Origin: GCA-2747515 sp964427825
GTDB taxonomy: Bacteria > Patescibacteriota > Minisyncoccia > Moranbacterales > GCA-2747515
Assembly: GCA_964427825.1 (NCBI GenBank)
Contig: CAYRUU010000008.1
Coordinates: 1-32,305, forward strand
DNA length: 32,305 nucleotides
Reading direction: 5' to 3'
Numbering within the stretch: position 1 is the stretch's first letter; every line of letters starts with the position of its first letter. The translations under genes were made by a program, and so were the position numbers. The notes beneath the pieces were generated by a model that was given only the letters and a program-made list of their open reading frames with translations, was not told the DNA's origin and did not search any database. Below are positions 24,181 through 31,052 of this stretch, piece by piece.

Positions 24181-25208
24181 AGGAGAGGGCGATTTTTGCG
24201 AATATGGGCGTAACCATGATCGGTGATGACGCGTCCGCGCGGTGATCGTGCAAGGAAGCCTAGTTGCATCAAAAATGGCTCATAGACATCTTCAATCGTT
24301 TGCACCTCTTCGGAAAGTGCATTGGCAATTGTTTGCACGCCGACAGGCCCGCCGTCAAATTTGTCAATGATGACTTGCAAAAAGGCGCGGTCCGTCGGTT
24401 CCAAGCCGTGTTCGTCAATGGCAAGCATGGCAAGCGCACGATTGGCAACATCCGCGTCAATTATAGCACGCTCATGCACATCCGCCCAATCGCGTGCACG
24501 CTTGAGAAGGCGGTTGGCGATGCGCGGTGTTTGTCGTGCTGCACCAGCCAAGCGCGTTGCGCCGTCGCCGTCAATGGTGCAGCCCAAAATAGATGCGCTG
24601 CGCGCCACAATGCGTTCAATATCGTCGTGCGTGTAGAATTCCAAGCGGTGAATCACGCCAAAGCGATCGCGCAACGGTCCCGTGAGATTGCCCATACGCG
24701 TTGTTGCGCCGATCAGCGTGAATTTTGGCAAGTCAATTTGCAACGCTTGCGCACTTGGACCCTTGCCCACCACTAAATCCAACGTGTGGTCTTCCATGGC
24801 GGGATAGAGAACTTCTTCCACGGCCTTGTTGAGGCGGTGGATCTCATCAATGAAAAGCACGTCACCGTCTTGCATGTTGGTGAGAATAGAACCAAGATCG
24901 CCTACGCGTTCAATGGCTGGACCGGATGTCGTTTTGATATTGACGTTCATTTCGCGCGCAATGATGGTGGCGAGCGTGGTTTTTCCCAAGCCCGGCGGAC
25001 CATAGAGGAGGATGTGCTCCAGTGGTTCTTTACGTTTCTTTGCCGCGTCCAAAAAAATGCGCAACTGCTTTTTGATGTTGTCTTGACCAATATATTCTTC
25101 CAATGTCTGCGGACGCAGTGTGTAGTCAATGGAAAAATGCGTCTCTGGTGTGGGGGTATCGTTCGTGTCCGGTGCGTGATGTTCGGCGGGGTCGGTGATG
25201 AGTGTCAT
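24177..25208 (-). CDS. ruvB: Holliday junction branch-migration ATPase RuvB
   Basis: 343 residues from ATG 25208; a TTG at 25223 would add five. The AAA+ module shows LRPQTLEEYIGQDNIKKQL, Walker A LYGPPGLGKTTLA near 65-75, Walker B LFIDEIHRLN, sensor GATTRMGNLTGPLRDRFG, and the C-terminal winged helix with EPFLMQLGFLARSPRGRVIT. It is the motor that drives branch migration with RuvA and hands junctions to RuvC. First gene of the long minus-strand run; a short Pro/Thr/Asp-rich N-terminal extension precedes the conserved start. ruvA is not in the window. Confidence 0.96.
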   Translation of the reverse strand: MTLITDPAEHHAPDTNDTPTPETHFSIDYTLRPQTLEEYIGQDNIKKQLRIFLDAAKKRKEPLEHILLYGPPGLGKTTLATIIAREMNVNIKTTSGPAIERVGDLGSILTNMQDGDVLFIDEIHRLNKAVEEVLYPAMEDHTLDLVVGKGPSAQALQIDLPKFTLIGATTRMGNLTGPLRDRFGVIHRLEFYTHDDIERIVARSASILGCTIDGDGATRLAGAARQTPRIANRLLKRARDWADVHERAIIDADVANRALAMLAIDEHGLEPTDRAFLQVIIDKFDGGPVGVQTIANALSEEVQTIEDVYEPFLMQLGFLARSPRGRVITDHGYAHIRKNRPLL

Positions 25209-25273
25209 GGGAGGATGTCTCAAGGGTTAAAAAGCACGTTTTCCATACTTCGTATATCCCATTTTACCACCTC

Positions 25274-25302
25274 TTGACAGGAAATCCAAGGCATGCTACA
25301 GT
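25274..25302 (+). promoter_or_regulatory. strong promoter of an orphan rightward transcript
   Basis: TTGACA (25274-25279), 17-bp spacer, TACAGT (25297-25302). It points away from ruvB into a stretch with no recognised gene, and a strong terminator lies at 25560-25591. The predicted transcript is about 280 nt. Confidence 0.75.
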
Positions 25303-25342
25303 AGAGAGTCCGCTTTGGGCGGCATGCGCACGGGGGTGTCGC

Positions 25343-25525
25343 ATGATTGCTGTTTTCATATCTGTAGGCACTAGTGGGCCGTTCTATCTTTTCGGCTCAC
25401 TTAGGAAGATGTTTCGTCCAGATCGGGTTGTTGTGGTTTCGGCTGCGCCTCTCCTCGACGCTTCTTCTCCCCGCGGGAGCCATCGGCCCCGCGGGCTTGC
25501 TGCCTACGGTTCTAAAAGGAGGTAG
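25343..25525 (+). CDS. possible 60-residue protein in the orphan transcript
   Basis: ATG at 25343 with the G-rich CGGGGGTG 6-13 nt upstream. The product begins MIAVFISVGTSGPFYLFGSL and ends in a basic, Arg/Ser-rich tail (SKRR). It lies wholly inside the predicted transcript. I recognise no family. The coding stretch is markedly G+C-rich with CCGCGGG repeats that could fold as RNA, so this may instead be a structured noncoding RNA with a chance open frame. Confidence 0.35.
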   Translation: MIAVFISVGTSGPFYLFGSLRKMFRPDRVVVVSAAPLLDASSPRGSHRPRGLAAYGSKRR

Positions 25526-25529
25526 CGCC

Positions 25530-25646
25530 ATGCCTACAGATATGAGAATCACGCAACGCAAAAACCATCGCACTCTTGCGGTGGTTTTTTTGTGTTTACC
25601 GCGTCAACGTGTCACACAATACATCTACAATCTTTGCGTCGTTTAA
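25530..25646 (+). CDS. short ORF behind a near-perfect Shine-Dalgarno, crossed by a terminator
   Basis: ATG at 25530 is preceded by AAAAGGAGGT at an 8-nt distance, the strongest ribosome binding site in the window. The frame (starting MPTDMRITQRKNHRTLAVVF) is 38 codons, but the terminator hairpin at 25560-25591 lies within codons 11-21. Either the transcript ends inside the frame or translation and termination compete, as in a leader-peptide attenuator. No family recognised. Confidence 0.3.
   Translation: MPTDMRITQRKNHRTLAVVFLCLPRQRVTQYIYNLCVV
25560..25591 (+). terminator. rho-independent terminator
   Basis: 13-bp stem: AAAAACCATCGCA pairs with TGCGGTGGTTTTT through one G-T wobble, loop CTCT, followed by T residues to 25591. 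It ends the orphan transcript that starts near 25309. Confidence 0.8.
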
Positions 25647-25651
25647 CAAGC

Positions 25652-25688
25652 AAAAACCCACAAACAGAAACGTTGCTGTTTGTGGGTT
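25652..25688 (-). terminator. rho-independent terminator for the minus-strand gene remnant
   Basis: Perfect 13-bp stem (25655-25667 with 25676-25688), 8-nt loop, followed on the minus strand by five T. It lies just after the stop of the frameshifted remnant, which supports that remnant as a former gene. Confidence 0.8.
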
Positions 25689-25709
25689 GTGTTGCGGAGA
25701 TGAACCTGA

Positions 25710-26065
25710 TTACCTCAATTGTCTGTGGAGGCGGTAAAAATCCAACTCCATCTGGGTCTTTTTGATTCCCTGCTCTAATCTCTCACGTTGCCAATTCTTC
25801 CATGGCGCAGAAAGATCTTTCTTTAGTGATTGGTCATCAGCAGGTTTTTCAGGATGCTGTTTAAGAAGCCCGTCGCCTCTTCATTAAGAGGATATCCATC
25901 ATGAATATTCTCACGAAAAAGTCGTTGCACAATAAAGTGAACATTTGTGAAGTCAGCAGCCTTCAGCTGGCTATAGCTGTCACTCTTGTATGATACACTG
26001 AACTGCTGCCTTTGCCAGTAAAAGAAATCATCTTCGGATTCGAAGCATCCGGCATCAATATATTG
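25710..26065 (-). pseudogene. frameshifted gene remnant, unknown family
   Basis: Two overlapping open frames on the minus strand read like one protein. The first (26065-25823) contains ESEDDFFYWQRQQFSVSYKS and ADFTNVHFIVQRLFRENIHD. The second (25880-25710) reads on with LLKQHPEKPADDQSLKKDLS and ends KKTQMELDFYRLHRQLR before TAA. A -1 step in the overlap 25823-25880 joins them; a TAA at 26068-26066 and the lack of a start codon mean the beginning is also damaged or uses another frame (an ATG-led MRSQHCTLTIY frame ends nearby). A good terminator follows. It faces away from the TrmB gene, with a palindrome between. I recognise no family. Confidence 0.5.
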
Positions 26066-26125
26066 TTAATGTGCAATGTTGCGACCTCATATCGCAACAG
26101 CGTATGATAATACAGGGGATTTAGA

Positions 26126-26145
26126 TTGTAAACTATTCTTTACAA
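26126..26145. promoter_or_regulatory. palindromic operator O1 upstream of TrmB-family gene
   Basis: Perfect inverted repeat TTGTAAA - 6 nt - TTTACAA. The same half-site recurs in O2 at 26212-26230. It lies between the divergent gene remnant and the TrmB gene, so one regulator could control both directions. Confidence 0.6.
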
Positions 26146-26178
26146 AAAAGGTTAAAATAATAGAGTAAAATGATACAA

Positions 26179-26207
26179 TTGCTTTATTTAAAGGATTTTG
26201 GTACAAT
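26179..26207 (+). promoter_or_regulatory. promoter of TrmB-family gene
   Basis: TTGCTT (26179-26184), 17-bp spacer, TACAAT (26202-26207). The operator O2 begins 5 bp downstream, across the expected transcription start. Confidence 0.6.
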
Positions 26208-26211
26208 AGAT

Positions 26212-26230
26212 GTTGTAAATAATTTACGAC
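26212..26230. promoter_or_regulatory. palindromic operator O2 at the TrmB-family gene start
   Basis: GTTGTAAAT-A-ATTTACGAC, 9-bp arms with one mismatch, placed over the predicted transcription start and 6 bp before the start codon. It shares TTGTAAA with O1, which suggests repression by the gene's own product. Confidence 0.6.
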
Positions 26231-26236
26231 AAACTA

Positions 26237-26983
26237 ATGATTAGTCATGCCATATTTGATGGGCTTCCTGTGAATGACAAGGAAATTGTTGTGTATCTTG
26301 ACGTACTTGCACATCCCAACAGCAGTGCGCGCAGTATTGAAAAAAGCACGGGGATCGGACGGACATACGTCTACGATATCGCGAAAAAACTTGTGGAAAA
26401 AGGGTTTTTGACGCACGTGGAAAAAAAGAAGACGCGCGTGTTTAATGCTGTGGCGCCACAGACGATTTTGGCGGATCACAAGAAAAAACTGGCGCGGTTT
26501 GAGGAGGGCATGAATGCTCTGACGGCGCTGCGCGGCAGGCGCACCGAGAGACCGCGCGTGATGTATTATGAGGGCAAGGAGGAGCTGGATGCGTTGCAGG
26601 AGCATTTCATTTCCGCAAAGATCAGCAAAGAGGCGATTGCTTTCAGTGATGACGCGTTTTATGTGAAAAATGCGGGTTACCATCAAAAGCGGGAAATCGC
26701 CAAGCGCTTGAAGCAGGGAGTGTTTTTTCGTGCGATTGCGGGCATGTCTGATGCTGTTTTGGCGTCGCAAAGAAAAGACAAAGCGGAACACCGTGAAACG
26801 CGCATCTTACCAAAGAGCATCTTTGACCTCAAAGTGCAGCTCGGTGTACACGGACACAGGACCCTTGTTTTTAATGACACTAAAAACTATGCGTTTGTTG
26901 TGGAGGATCAAGACTTGGCGGACACCATCAAGCAGATCTTTGAGATCGTGTGGAACAGTGGGCGCATTATTGATGAGAGATAG
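26237..26983 (+). CDS. TrmB-family transcriptional regulator
   Basis: 248 residues. An N-terminal winged helix-turn-helix covers about 10-75: VNDKEIVVYLDVLAHPNSSA, then IEKSTGIGRTYVYDIAKKLV as the recognition region and a basic wing (HVEKKKTRVFNAV). A coiled stretch follows (ILADHKKKLARFEEGMNALT). The C-terminal half (about 110-248) resembles the phospholipase-D-like effector domain of TrmB proteins, starting RVMYYEGKEELDALQEHF. TrmB proteins respond to sugars or other small ligands in archaea; in CPR bacteria their targets are unknown. Two matching palindromes upstream suggest autoregulation. The next gene on the same strand is the large unrecognised protein. Confidence 0.8.
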   Translation: MISHAIFDGLPVNDKEIVVYLDVLAHPNSSARSIEKSTGIGRTYVYDIAKKLVEKGFLTHVEKKKTRVFNAVAPQTILADHKKKLARFEEGMNALTALRGRRTERPRVMYYEGKEELDALQEHFISAKISKEAIAFSDDAFYVKNAGYHQKREIAKRLKQGVFFRAIAGMSDAVLASQRKDKAEHRETRILPKSIFDLKVQLGVHGHRTLVFNDTKNYAFVVEDQDLADTIKQIFEIVWNSGRIIDER

Positions 26984-27066
26984 TGGGGGAGTAGTGTAGG
27001 ATCATTATGATTTTCTGTGCTACTATTTAAGCAAGAGAAAACAATTACCGACGACGTGGAAGAGCT

Positions 27067-29523
27067 ATGAAAGAAGTACACACCATCATTACGCCCAACA
27101 ATCATGAAAGTGCAAAAAACTCTCCACGGGAGAGGGCGTTTTCATCGCAAGAAGAAATGGAGCGTTTTATTACCGAGCAACTTGACCGCTGTGCCAGTCT
27201 TGGAGATGTGCGAGAGCTGTTTTATGATCGCTTGCTCACGCAGAGGGAAAAATTGCGTGCCGTTTCACATCACACGAAAAGACATTTTCTTGAGCGTGTT
27301 GCACAGCTGATCAATGTGAGAGACGAAGGCGCCGCGGATTTTTGGAATGAGCTTGGTGACGAGGTATACAGTTCGTGGCTGACGGATTGTCGCAAGGAAG
27401 TCGCACACGCCTTGAATTTTTTGGATGGAGCATCACTGGAAAAGACCGTGAACTATGTGCAAATGATCAGGAAATTTTATGTGCATGGCTATGATTATAC
27501 GCAAGATTATACGGAAAAATTTTCTTCCATTGCCACAAAAATCAAGGAGCAAACAGATGATGCGCAGGCAATCTTTTTTGCAAGCGTGATCGGCAAGGAG
27601 GCGCTACGTGCTATTACCGAAAAGATCGTGCCATCCTATCTTGCCGAACCCACCGAGCAAGACGCAGAAGATAATAAGGAGGAAGATCTGTTACGAGAGG
27701 AGATGGGAGACGAAGCGTTTGAGAGATACGCCGATAATCTTTTCTATGAAGGTAGTCGTATGATTGATCATGATCCGGATCGTACCGATGTGCCTTTTGT
27801 TATTGCGCGCAATCGTTTTGGGCAGCATACGGCAAACGGACTTTTTCTTTCCGCTGAACGGGATTATGAAAGACTGAAAAAGGATTATGCACACTTCAAC
27901 ACATGGGCGGATAGGGAATTCTACCACCCCGGAGGGCATGATGCAGAGAGTGGGATGAGTTGGTATGATGCGGATGAACATGCGTATGAGGGTGTGGAGA
28001 GTAATTATGGGAGTGTATTAAATGATCATGCCTACCATGAGGCGGAAGCATACTTGTCATCAATGATCCGTCGCATTTCCATCCCCATCGCATCTATGGA
28101 AAAAATCAGCGATCATCCCGAAGATGTGCAATCATATATCTTGTTTACCTCACTGCGCATGCAGCATTTTTTGCAAGAGCAGGGTTTTGCTTTGCAAGAT
28201 CTGTCAGTGCAAGAGCAGTTTTTCTTTTTGCGATATGCAAAAATCGTACGCAATCACGAAGCGGAGCAATTGAAATCATTTGTGCGGCGCTTTGGTAGCA
28301 GGGGCTTAAAATCCTTCCTCTCCCTCCAACACAGCGGCCACGACATGGGCACAAAGATCCTCCACATCGGAGAAAAGTACGACCACACAACAGCAGACGC
28401 CATCTTTGCCAAATATGCGGAGCTGGTGAATGTGACGGACAGCGTGGAAGACTATCTTGCCACACAATTTGATGATCATGCAGATGTTGACCGGAAAGAG
28501 ATTGGTGAGAAATTGCTTGTGAATGCGAAAGATCTCTTGGAGTCCTATGCCGACAGGGATGATATTGTCAGCGGTGAAGACATCATTGCGGCACTGGAAA
28601 AAATTAATGCGCGCGTCACACTCACTGCGGAAATCATCAAGCAGTTGCCGCGCGAAAGTGTGGCACAGTTGGATCTCATAAAACTGTCCGATGTGGAGCG
28701 ACATATTGATCTCACCGCAAAAGAGCTGCAAACAATGCCGGACCTCCTCGCCAAAATGGCAGCGGTGGTGCATGACAAATTTCCCGCGGGAGACGTGCAG
28801 TCTTTCCGTGAGGACTGTCTCAGCGAGCGCAACAGCGGCGTGACCGTGACACTGGCCAACGGAGATATCCTCTCCTTTTTCATGAAAAAGAAGGTGGGCG
28901 GACATCTGTCCGAATTGGACTGGTTCAGTGCCAATCCCGATGCGCCGATCAAAGGTATTGGTGAGGCAACGGCACTGCTGGGCTTCAATCACGCACGTAA
29001 CAAAGAAGAAAGCTACTACGCCGTCGCCAAACCACATGTCAAGTCTCTCAGCACACTCATTGAGTTGCAAGGTTTTGTCGGCTTTGGCGGCATGACGCAG
29101 AATGGAGAATACAAACACCACTACATTCGCACGCGTCGCTTGGCACAGGAAAATCCCTACATCATCAAACAATTGTCACGAGAGCAACAAGACACGCTCC
29201 TACAGGCATTGCAAGAGACGTGTGCGCAAGGCAACATGATCTATCCGCTACGCTACGACACTACGAACTATGACGCTGCGCGCATATCGTTTTTTGGGCT
29301 GACGCATGCGGACGATATGACGGAGCATGATGACCATGGATGGATCTATCAAGAAATGAAGCGACAAGCAAACAAGGGCAATGTTCTTGTGCGTTACATC
29401 CCCGCATCAGATGCCAAAGACAATGTCACCTATTATGCCGTTTTTGCACCGGACAACAGTACAGCCGATGAGCGCAGGGAAGTGGAAGATTATGTGCGAT
29501 CCAAAGAAGTCCACAGCGCATAG
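27067..29523 (+). CDS. large protein of unknown function (818 aa)
   Basis: 818 residues, no signal peptide and no membrane segment, so predicted cytoplasmic. It is acidic and rich in charged helices, with tracts such as EPTEQDAEDNKEEDLLREEM. The middle (about 400-480) has QEQFFFLRYAKIVRNHEAEQ and GTKILHIGEKYDHTTADAIF, which resembles helical uncharacterised families that I associate with CPR genomes (memory, unverified). The C-terminal quarter (from about 585) looks like a separate alpha/beta domain: VTVTLANGDILSFFMKKK, GIGEATALLGFNHARN, FGGMTQNGEYKHHYIRTRRL. I see no certain catalytic motif. GGAAGAG lies 5 nt before the start. Its 3' end overlaps the convergent second TrmB-family gene by 34 bp. 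No function is assigned. Confidence 0.85.
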   Translation: MKEVHTIITPNNHESAKNSPRERAFSSQEEMERFITEQLDRCASLGDVRELFYDRLLTQREKLRAVSHHTKRHFLERVAQLINVRDEGAADFWNELGDEVYSSWLTDCRKEVAHALNFLDGASLEKTVNYVQMIRKFYVHGYDYTQDYTEKFSSIATKIKEQTDDAQAIFFASVIGKEALRAITEKIVPSYLAEPTEQDAEDNKEEDLLREEMGDEAFERYADNLFYEGSRMIDHDPDRTDVPFVIARNRFGQHTANGLFLSAERDYERLKKDYAHFNTWADREFYHPGGHDAESGMSWYDADEHAYEGVESNYGSVLNDHAYHEAEAYLSSMIRRISIPIASMEKISDHPEDVQSYILFTSLRMQHFLQEQGFALQDLSVQEQFFFLRYAKIVRNHEAEQLKSFVRRFGSRGLKSFLSLQHSGHDMGTKILHIGEKYDHTTADAIFAKYAELVNVTDSVEDYLATQFDDHADVDRKEIGEKLLVNAKDLLESYADRDDIVSGEDIIAALEKINARVTLTAEIIKQLPRESVAQLDLIKLSDVERHIDLTAKELQTMPDLLAKMAAVVHDKFPAGDVQSFREDCLSERNSGVTVTLANGDILSFFMKKKVGGHLSELDWFSANPDAPIKGIGEATALLGFNHARNKEESYYAVAKPHVKSLSTLIELQGFVGFGGMTQNGEYKHHYIRTRRLAQENPYIIKQLSREQQDTLLQALQETCAQGNMIYPLRYDTTNYDAARISFFGLTHADDMTEHDDHGWIYQEMKRQANKGNVLVRYIPASDAKDNVTYYAVFAPDNSTADERREVEDYVRSKEVHSA

Positions 29524-30272
29524 AAAAAGATGGTAAAAAGTTGCACAATGCTGCGACTCGTGATCACGACCGTCATATGCACACCGCCCTCTTGCGATGT
29601 GATGTAGAGTGTGTTGTCGCACACCAGCAACTCACCGCCCGGAAAATCAAACGGCAGCTTTTTGGGAGAAACGATCCGCGTCTCACGCAGCTGCGCGGCA
29701 TCCGTTGCTTGAAGCGCCTTGCCGGCGGCATCGCCGAAGGCAATGACACGCGTGGGAATAGTGCGCCGTATGCGCTTTGCGACGAAGTCCTTGAGAATAG
29801 CATGCGTTGCGGCATCTCGATCACCCTGCAACACTTTCACAAAAGACAAAATCTCATGATCGTGCGATGCATCGCGCAATAGGCGTGTATACATCTTTTT
29901 CATACCATCAGCACCCTCATAAAATTCAATCCCCGGCTTGTTGTTGGCGATATTATAGAGGGAAACCAATGATCCGATCTCACTCTCCAAATGATGTGCG
30001 GTGTTTTGCGCACTGCGCACACGACTTTCCGCAAGGTCTTTGAGCACACTCGGGTGTTGCGGTGCAAACACGGCAACAGAACCGGCGCGCTCCAGTTTTT
30101 CCACGATACCTAGTGCTACTAATTCCTCCAATGTCTTGTAGACCAGTCCGCGCTTCAAGGGGCTGTTTTTGGCGATCAGTCCTGCTTTTTGCGCACCGCC
30201 TGTGAGCAAAGATGTATAGATCGTCACTTGATTGTCCGTCAGTCCAAGTTGTTGCAAGAGGGTGTTTTCCAT
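29490..30272 (-). CDS. TrmB-family transcriptional regulator
   Basis: 260 residues. Winged helix-turn-helix at about 1-70: LLQQLGLTDNQVTIYTSLLT, IAKNSPLKRGLVYKTLEELV, and GIVEKLERAGSVAVFAPQHP. A helical linker follows, and a C-terminal TrmB-like effector domain begins PGIEFYEGADGMKKMYTRLL. The layout matches the other TrmB-family gene, but identity by eye is low, so they are distant paralogues or separately gained. It converges with the large unknown gene and overlaps its end by 34 bp, so the two genes may interfere with each other. Its promoter is near-consensus and overlapped by a palindrome, which suggests autoregulation. Confidence 0.82.
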   Translation of the reverse strand: MENTLLQQLGLTDNQVTIYTSLLTGGAQKAGLIAKNSPLKRGLVYKTLEELVALGIVEKLERAGSVAVFAPQHPSVLKDLAESRVRSAQNTAHHLESEIGSLVSLYNIANNKPGIEFYEGADGMKKMYTRLLRDASHDHEILSFVKVLQGDRDAATHAILKDFVAKRIRRTIPTRVIAFGDAAGKALQATDAAQLRETRIVSPKKLPFDFPGGELLVCDNTLYITSQEGGVHMTVVITSRSIVQLFTIFFYALWTSLDRT

Positions 30273-30298
30273 ATTTTTTCATCATGTTTTACACAGGA

Positions 30299-30327
30299 AG
30301 TATAGCACGATGGTCATAAATTGTCAA
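30299..30327 (-). promoter_or_regulatory. promoter of the second TrmB-family gene
   Basis: On the minus strand, TTGACA (30327-30322), 17-bp spacer, TATACT (30304-30299). It is one of the two best promoters in the window. Confidence 0.85.
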
Positions 30328-30338
30328 ATAATTATGAC
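30313..30338. promoter_or_regulatory. palindromic operator over the -35 of the second TrmB-family gene
   Basis: GTCATAA - 12 nt - TTATGAC, perfect arms, with the -35 hexamer in the centre. The half-site differs from the TTGTAAA of the first regulator, so the two proteins probably recognise different sites. Confidence 0.55.
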
Positions 30339-30420
30339 AAAAAAATGGGATAAAATCTACACAAAGCTAGTGCAAACAAGCAAAAAAGTAGCGTTTGAAC
30401 CAAAAAGTGTTCGTAAAACA

Positions 30421-30449
30421 TTGACAAACCCCAACAAACCTGCTATACT
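30421..30449 (+). promoter_or_regulatory. near-consensus rightward promoter
   Basis: TTGACA (30421-30426), 17-bp spacer, TATACT (30444-30449). The predicted start (about 30456) is only a few bases before an ATG at 30461, so the message would be nearly leaderless, or the product is an RNA. Confidence 0.8.
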
Positions 30450-30460
30450 ACACCGTTACG

Positions 30461-30577
30461 ATGACATACCAAAAACACGTAACACAGTACATTGAGAAAA
30501 AAAACAAGCGGTGTAAGAGATCAGATGTGTACAGTTTACTTTCAGACAAGCAACGCCTTGTCACAAGGAGAGAGTGA
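30461..30577 (+). CDS. possible small protein (38 aa) behind a consensus promoter
   Basis: Begins MTYQKHVTQYIEKKNKRCKR and ends KQRLVTRRE: very basic and hydrophilic, with one cysteine. The promoter at 30421-30449 would start transcription about 5 nt before the ATG. It overlaps the 3' end of the minus-strand open frame at 30542. No family recognised. It could also be the intact beginning of a decayed longer gene, since the frame ends without a terminator nearby. Confidence 0.4.
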   Translation: MTYQKHVTQYIEKKNKRCKRSDVYSLLSDKQRLVTRRE

Positions 30578-30811
30578 ATTGCTAGAAGATAGACATCTCA
30601 TATCTTCCCGCAATCGTTCATAAAACGATTGCATGCGATGGATACATAACCAAGCGAGAGTATAGACGAACGATCTATCCTCCTCCATCATTCGCAAAAT
30701 GTGTGAGATGTACTGTGGCATGAGAGAGTCCACGGCACACTTCCATAAAGCGACATGACAATCACCCGATAGCTTTACAAAGAGATCGGTTGCATCTGAC
30801 AGACTGAACAC
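30542..30811 (-). CDS. possible helical protein without a good start (unknown)
   Basis: 89 residues from GTG 30811: LPS-free, helical, with FVKLSGDCHVALWKCAVDSL and MPQYISHILRMMEEDRSFVY. The same frame stays open upstream to about 30955 and reads protein-like (LYLLLGILEYIRNTKEFSKE), but no ATG, GTG or TTG is well placed there; the nearby ATG at 30915 (MWTYIKEH) is in another frame. So the gene may be truncated at its 5' end or carry a frameshift near 30880-30910. A 15-bp inverted repeat lies directly upstream. No family recognised. Confidence 0.35.
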   Translation of the reverse strand: MFSLSDATDLFVKLSGDCHVALWKCAVDSLMPQYISHILRMMEEDRSFVYTLAWLCIHRMQSFYERLREDMRCLSSSNSLSPCDKALLV

Positions 30812-30921
30812 CTGTTCGGATGCAAGAATCTCTTTGGAAAACTCCTTGGTATTCCGGATATACTCCAGAATCCCGAGAAGAAGATAAAGAGAAGTGTTCT
30901 TTGATATAAGTCCACATAAAT

Positions 30922-30980
30922 ACAGATTGTTTTTATTGATATCGTAATTTTTTGATTACTATTTCATAAAAACAATCTGT
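30922..30980. repeat. 15-bp perfect inverted repeat with 29-nt centre
   Basis: ACAGATTGTTTTTAT (30922-30936) and ATAAAAACAATCTGT (30966-30980). The centre contains a smaller inverted repeat, GTAAT-6 nt-ATTAC. It is A+T-rich with no T-run outside the stem, so it is not a standard terminator. It may be an operator, a cruciform, or a remnant of mobile DNA. Confidence 0.7.
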
Positions 30981-31052
30981 TTCCGCAACTGCAATGGTTG
31001 TGGATGTGGATATAGATAATAATTATGCCTCGGATTGAGGCGGGGGGTGAGT

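Larger units (their letters stand above)
25303..25591 (+). ncRNA. candidate structured RNA or short mRNA, unidentified
   Basis: The interval between a consensus promoter and a consensus terminator. It contains CCCCGCGGG twice within 30 bp around 25469-25495, self-complementary and able to form alternative stems. It also contains AAAAGGAGGT at 25515-25523 (a near-perfect ribosome binding site). It does not show landmarks of tmRNA, RNase P RNA or SRP RNA that I can recognise. Confidence 0.4.

Noticed and set aside
25823..25880. Programmed -1 ribosomal frameshift in the gene remnant
   Set aside because: The candidate site C-TTA-AAC does not fit the X-XXY-YYZ rule, and the start of the gene is also broken. 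Simple decay is more likely.
28306..29172. 288-codon minus-strand open frame
   Set aside because: It is antisense to the 818-codon plus-strand gene, Cys/His-rich and unlike a protein family, and has no promoter or ribosome binding site.
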